From Pseudomonadota bacterium (GTDB lineage: Bacteria > Pseudomonadota > Gammaproteobacteria > Steroidobacterales > Steroidobacteraceae), in assembly GCA_018241505.1 (NCBI GenBank), contig JAFEDS010000008.1, positions 1 to 38,929 of the forward strand: a stretch of DNA of 38,929 nucleotides, in the 5' to 3' direction. Every line of letters begins with the position of its first letter. Position 1 is the stretch's first letter. Under the pieces are notes generated by a model, which saw only the letters and a program-made list of their open reading frames with translations, ran no database searches and had not been told where the DNA came from. A program made the position numbers and the translations under genes. This document shows positions 35,558-38,929 of the stretch, in pieces.

Positions 35558-36643
35558 ATGAACCCAGCTTCGCTCGGCTCCGTTCGTCACGATTGGTCCC
35601 TTCCCGAGGTGGAGGCGTTGTTCGCCCTGCCGTTCATGGACCTCCTTTTTCACGCGCAACGCGTCCATCGTGAAAATCACGTTCCGAATACCGTCCAAAT
35701 GAGCACGCTGTTGTCGATTAAGACCGGAGCGTGCCCTGAGGACTGCAAATACTGTCCCCAAAGCGTTCACTACGACACCGGCCTGGACCGCGAGACGTTG
35801 CTCGAAGTTTCAGCCGTCCGCGAAGCCGCGGAACGCGCGAAAGCCGCTGGTGCCACCCGTTTCTGCATGGGCGCCGCGTACCGTGCCCCGAAGGCGAAGG
35901 ACATCGCCATCATCTCCGAGATGATCCGCGAGGTTCGCGCCACAGGGCTGGAGACGTGCGCAACATTGGGAATGTTGAAACCGGACCAGGCACAGCAACT
36001 GAAGAACGCCGGGCTGGACTACTACAACCACAACCTGGACACCTCTCCTGAGTACTACGGCGAAATCATCACCACGCGTACCTATCAGGACCGGCTCGAC
36101 ACGCTCGACGCTGTCCGTGATGCCGGGTTGAAAGTTTGTTGCGGTGGAATCGTCGGAATGGGCGAAACGATTACTGACCGCGCACAGCTTCTGCGCACTC
36201 TTGCGAATCTGCCGGAGCATCCTGAGAGCGTGCCCATCAACCAGTTGGTTCAAGTGCCGGGCACACCGCTTCATGGCAAAGCGGGGGTCGATCCGTTTGA
36301 TTTCGTCCGCACGATTGCCGTCGCCCGAATCCTCATGCCCGCCTCGCATGTGCGCCTCTCGGCTGGAAGGCAGAACATGAGTGACGAAGTACAAGCGCTG
36401 TGCTTCATGGCGGGCGCCAACTCCATGTTCTACGGTGAGAAGCTGCTCACCACGGGTAATCCCGACGTGGTGCGAGATCAGGAGTTGTTCTCGCGGTTGG
36501 GCCTGAAGGCTGAAGGCGCCGTTACGCCAGAAGGGGCTGCTGAACGTGAGCGGCACGTTGCGTCGACGGCGCATGTTGGCGGCTGCGGCGCTTGTGCAGC
36601 CGATACTCATGAGCTGAAGGTGCATGAAGCGCAGGCCATCTGA
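35558..36643 (+). CDS. bioB: Biotin synthase
   Basis: Radical SAM enzyme that inserts sulfur into dethiobiotin. 361 residues. The 4Fe-4S/SAM motif CPEDCKYC has C59, C63 and C66; the 2Fe-2S ligands lie in [19 protein letters not shown] and [13 protein letters not shown], with the conserved Arg in VRLSAGR. The C-terminus is Cys/His-rich ([16 protein letters not shown]). First gene of the bio operon, overlapping bioF by 20 bases. Confidence 0.97.
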   Translation: MNPASLGSVRHDWSLPEVEALFALPFMDLLFHAQRVHRENHVPNTVQMSTLLSIKTGACPEDCKYCPQSVHYDTGLDRETLLEVSAVREAAERAKAAGATRFCMGAAYRAPKAKDIAIISEMIREVRATGLETCATLGMLKPDQAQQLKNAGLDYYNHNLDTSPEYYGEIITTRTYQDRLDTLDAVRDAGLKVCCGGIVGMGETITDRAQLLRTLANLPEHPESVPINQLVQVPGTPLHGKAGVDPFDFVRTIAVARILMPASHVRLSAGRQNMSDEVQALCFMAGANSMFYGEKLLTTGNPDVVRDQELFSRLGLKAEGAVTPEGAAERERHVASTAHVGGCGACAADTHELKVHEAQAI

Positions 36644-37832
36644 ACTGCGGTCCGTGCTCGACCAGTTGGACCGCGAGCATTTGCGGCGCCAACGGCGAAC
36701 GATTGATCAATTTGTCGAACCGGGTAGTCGCGTTACTGCAGTGGTTGATGGGCGACCGCTCGTCGATTTCTCCAGCAATGACTATCTCGGGCTTGCACGC
36801 CATCCAGCAGTTGCCGCGGCGATGGGCGAGTGTGCTGAACGTTGCGGCTCTGGGAGCGGTGCATCGCACCTGGTGACGGGCCACGCGGCCGAACACACGA
36901 AGCTCGAAGAAGATCTCGCAGCCTTTACGGGGCGCGAACGGGCGCTGCTGTTCTCCACGGGGTACATGGCGAACTTAGCAGTGATGACTACGCTCGCAAA
37001 CCGCGGCGAAACGGTGCTGCTGGATCGGCTGAGCCATGCCTCATTGATCGACGGCGGCTTGTTGTCCGGCGCGCGCTTCAAACGATTTCCGCACGCGGAT
37101 GCCGATAGTGCCGAATCTGCGCTTGCCGAGCACTCTGACACTACATCCGTTGTAGCTACTGACGGTGTATTCAGTATGGACGGCGATGTGGGGCCGCTCT
37201 CGGACCTCGCGCACGTCAGCAAATCGCATGATGCGTGGTTGGTTGTCGACGATGCGCACGGGCTTGGTGTGATCGGCAATACAGGGCGTGGCGCAGTAGA
37301 GCATTTCGGTTTGGATGCGGACGCGGTGCCTGTGTTGGTGGGGACACTAGGCAAGGCATTTGGATCCTTTGGTGCTTTTGTTGCCGGCTCATCGGAATTA
37401 ATTGAGCTTTTGATGCAAAAGGCTCGGTCATACATTTACACAACGGCGCTCCCGCAGCCGGTGGCGGCCGCGTCTCGAAAGGCGTTGGAGATTGCGCAGC
37501 GTGAGACTTGGCGTCGCGAGAGGGTGCTGGCGCTCACAACGCGGTTCCGCAATGCGGCGAGGCAACTCGGCGTACCGTTGATGGCCGCGAGCGCGGCACC
37601 CCCGCTGACGCCAATTCAACCTGTGTTGCTCGGCTCCTCGGACGCGGCGCTGCGGGCACAACAGGCGCTGCTCACTGCCGGCTTCTGCGTCGTCGCTATA
37701 CGCCCCCCGACAGTTCCCCAAGGTAGCGCCCGATTGCGAGTAACGTTGTCGGCGGCACACACCGAGGTGCAGGTGGATGAGCTCGTCGAAAACTTGACCC
37801 GTGTGTGCGCGGCACAGCGCATGGTTTCCTAA
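36624..37832 (+). CDS. bioF: 8-amino-7-oxononanoate synthase
   Basis: PLP enzyme that condenses pimeloyl-ACP with alanine. 402 residues: [46 protein letters not shown] and the PLP-lysine in [14 protein letters not shown] (about K243). ATG 36624 lies inside the end of bioB and its stop overlaps the bioH start (TAATG), so the three genes are coupled. Confidence 0.96.
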   Translation: MKRRPSELRSVLDQLDREHLRRQRRTIDQFVEPGSRVTAVVDGRPLVDFSSNDYLGLARHPAVAAAMGECAERCGSGSGASHLVTGHAAEHTKLEEDLAAFTGRERALLFSTGYMANLAVMTTLANRGETVLLDRLSHASLIDGGLLSGARFKRFPHADADSAESALAEHSDTTSVVATDGVFSMDGDVGPLSDLAHVSKSHDAWLVVDDAHGLGVIGNTGRGAVEHFGLDADAVPVLVGTLGKAFGSFGAFVAGSSELIELLMQKARSYIYTTALPQPVAAASRKALEIAQRETWRRERVLALTTRFRNAARQLGVPLMAASAAPPLTPIQPVLLGSSDAALRAQQALLTAGFCVVAIRPPTVPQGSARLRVTLSAAHTEVQVDELVENLTRVCAAQRMVS

Positions 37833-38863
37833 TGTCGGAGCTATACGTCGAAGTTAGCGGCAATGGTCCTGACCTGGTGCTATTGCATGGGTGGGGCCTC
37901 AACGTGCGCGTTTGGGACGGGCTCGTCGCGGAGTTGCGCGATCGGTTCCGTCTGATTGCTGTTGATCTGCCGGGTCATGGGAAAAGCACCTGGGCTCCCG
38001 GCCGCAATACGCCGGCTGAGCAGGCGTGGCTGCTTCACTCCACATTGACGCCTATTTCCAATCGTTATTCTCTGTTGGGTTGGTCGCTGGGCGGCCAGAT
38101 TGCGTTGGATCTTGCGGCTGCAATGCCGGCGCAAATTGACAGACTGGTATTGGTGGCCACCACGCCACGATTCACTGCAACGTCGGATTGGCCGTATGGA
38201 ATGAAGTTGGAAGCCATCACGAAGATGGCCACTCAACTGCGCGAGGACTATCAGCGGACGGTGAGGGACTTCCTCGATCTGCAGGTTAGAGGAAGCATCG
38301 ATGGACCCAGTGTAGTTGAGCAACTGCGCAACGCGCTATCGGTGCATGGTGAAGCCGCACCGGAAGCACTGGCCGCCGGCCTCAATACGTTGGCCACGAG
38401 TGATCTCCGATCCACGCTGCCGCACGTACGAACCCCGACGTTAGTCATCGCCGGCCAGAATGATCGAATCACCGCGCCAGCGGCGTCACGTGTGTTGGCG
38501 ACCAACTTGCCCGACGCACGATACGTTGAGATGCGCCGCGCCGCGCACGCGCCGTTTTTATCGCACAGAAAAGAGTTTATTGCGGTGCTGGAGCAGTTTT
38601 TGCGGTCCGGGGAGTTGGACTTCGGTGGTGAACCTGTGTCAGCGGAAGCGGGAAAGGCTGCGGTGCGGGCAGTGGCCCCATCCCCTACACCCGCGCCGGC
38701 GCACACGCCGTCGTCCGCATCCGGGGTCGCGTCCGCGCCAGAAACCGCGCCCACGATTGGCGCCGCGAAGGTCACCGGCGCGCGCGGCAGCTCAACACGC
38801 CCCGCAAAGAAGAAGCGCATGAAGGCTCGCGCCCGCAAAAAACTCAAGGCCTCGCATCGATGA
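37832..38863 (+). CDS. bioH: Pimeloyl-ACP methyl ester carboxylesterase with long basic tail
   Basis: Alpha/beta hydrolase that removes the methyl group from pimeloyl-ACP methyl ester. 343 residues from ATG 37832. The catalytic triad is visible: S85 in LLGWSLGGQ, an Asp in GQNDRITAP (about 210) and a His in RRAAHAPF (about 239). BioH is normally about 255 residues; here a tail of about 87 residues follows, Ala/Pro/Ser-rich then strongly basic (PAKKKRMKARARKKLKASHR). The tail has no recognised domain. It overlaps bioF by one base and the next gene by four. Confidence 0.93.
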   Translation: MSELYVEVSGNGPDLVLLHGWGLNVRVWDGLVAELRDRFRLIAVDLPGHGKSTWAPGRNTPAEQAWLLHSTLTPISNRYSLLGWSLGGQIALDLAAAMPAQIDRLVLVATTPRFTATSDWPYGMKLEAITKMATQLREDYQRTVRDFLDLQVRGSIDGPSVVEQLRNALSVHGEAAPEALAAGLNTLATSDLRSTLPHVRTPTLVIAGQNDRITAPAASRVLATNLPDARYVEMRRAAHAPFLSHRKEFIAVLEQFLRSGELDFGGEPVSAEAGKAAVRAVAPSPTPAPAHTPSSASGVASAPETAPTIGAAKVTGARGSSTRPAKKKRMKARARKKLKASHR

Positions 38864-38929
38864 GCCCGAGCGACGAAACCGCCGTCGGCATCGCCGCGCC
38901 GAGCTCCACCGCCGCGCCGAGCCCCACCG
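38860..38929 (+). CDS. Start of next biotin-operon gene, probably bioC (partial)
   Basis: ATG 38860 overlaps the bioH stop (ATGA) and the frame stays open to the window end (MSPSDETAVGIAAPSSTAAP). The visible part is a low-complexity Ala/Pro/Ser leader with no domain. The order bioB-F-H suggests malonyl-ACP O-methyltransferase (BioC), but nothing visible proves it. Confidence 0.5.
   Translation, partial: MSPSDETAVGIAAPSSTAAPSPT

Noticed and set aside
1-38929. CRISPR arrays, tRNA/rRNA genes, insertion sequences, toxin-antitoxin or defence genes
   Set aside because: Looked for and not seen; no regular spacer-repeat array, transposase-like frame or rRNA/tRNA-like sequence was recognised.

Overview
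The window looks like chromosomal DNA of a GC-rich gammaproteobacterium. The order pilMNOPQ-(x)-aroK-aroB, rph-rdgB-hemW, gmk-rpoZ-spoT-ridA-recG and ubiA/bioBFH, together with an UrcA-family protein and a DUF6502-like protein, suggests the Xanthomonadales/Nevskiales/Steroidobacteraceae neighbourhood. That placement is inferred from gene order and protein look, not from a search. Most of the window is housekeeping.

Layout. 1-1600 (minus): a DUF6502-like gene followed by an exported DUF5666-like protein that runs off the left edge in a 10-residue NAIVGGG repeat. 2068-12039 (minus): one long block, pilM-N-O-P-Q (type IV pilus assembly and secretin), an Ig-like lipoprotein with its own terminator, aroK, aroB and dgt. 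Upstream of pilM, at about 12393-12489 on the minus strand, is a clear cyclic-di-GMP-I (GEMM-I) riboswitch, followed by a structured leader of about 350 nt. The class I penicillin-binding protein gene ponA/mrcA diverges from it; its start is reassigned here to GTG 12541. A conserved unknown protein and gltA converge on it, sharing a CTAG at their stops. 17135-22606 (minus): an M48 metalloprotease lipoprotein, rpmE, a 420-base gap with a palindromic pair of perfect DnaA boxes, hemW (whose last codons overlap a terminator hairpin), rdgB, rph and a PP2C phosphatase. yicC diverges from the phosphatase.

23523-28611 is an accessory block of about 5 kb that separates yicC from gmk-rpoZ-spoT-ridA-recG, genes often found close to yicC. 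It holds two small unknown proteins, a DHA2-type MFS transporter, an UrcA-family protein and an AlgZ/AlgR-like (LytS/LytTR) two-component pair. Its left edge carries a 24-bp exact copy of the 3' end of yicC, which suggests a duplication or insertion event. 28653-38929 (plus): gmk, rpoZ, spoT, ridA, recG, ubiA, then a biotin operon bioB-bioF-bioH-(bioC?) with tightly overlapping genes and a candidate operator upstream.

How it fits together: the pilus machine is placed under a second-messenger RNA switch; aroK/aroB supply chorismate; spoT, gmk and rpoZ form the usual stringent-response/GTP cluster; bioBFH(C) make biotin. The most notable signals are the c-di-GMP riboswitch with its mutually exclusive leader pairings, the DnaA-box palindrome between hemW and rpmE, the yicC-end repeat at the edge of the accessory block, the Ig-like lipoprotein placed between pilQ and aroK, and the NAIVGGG-repeat protein at the left edge.
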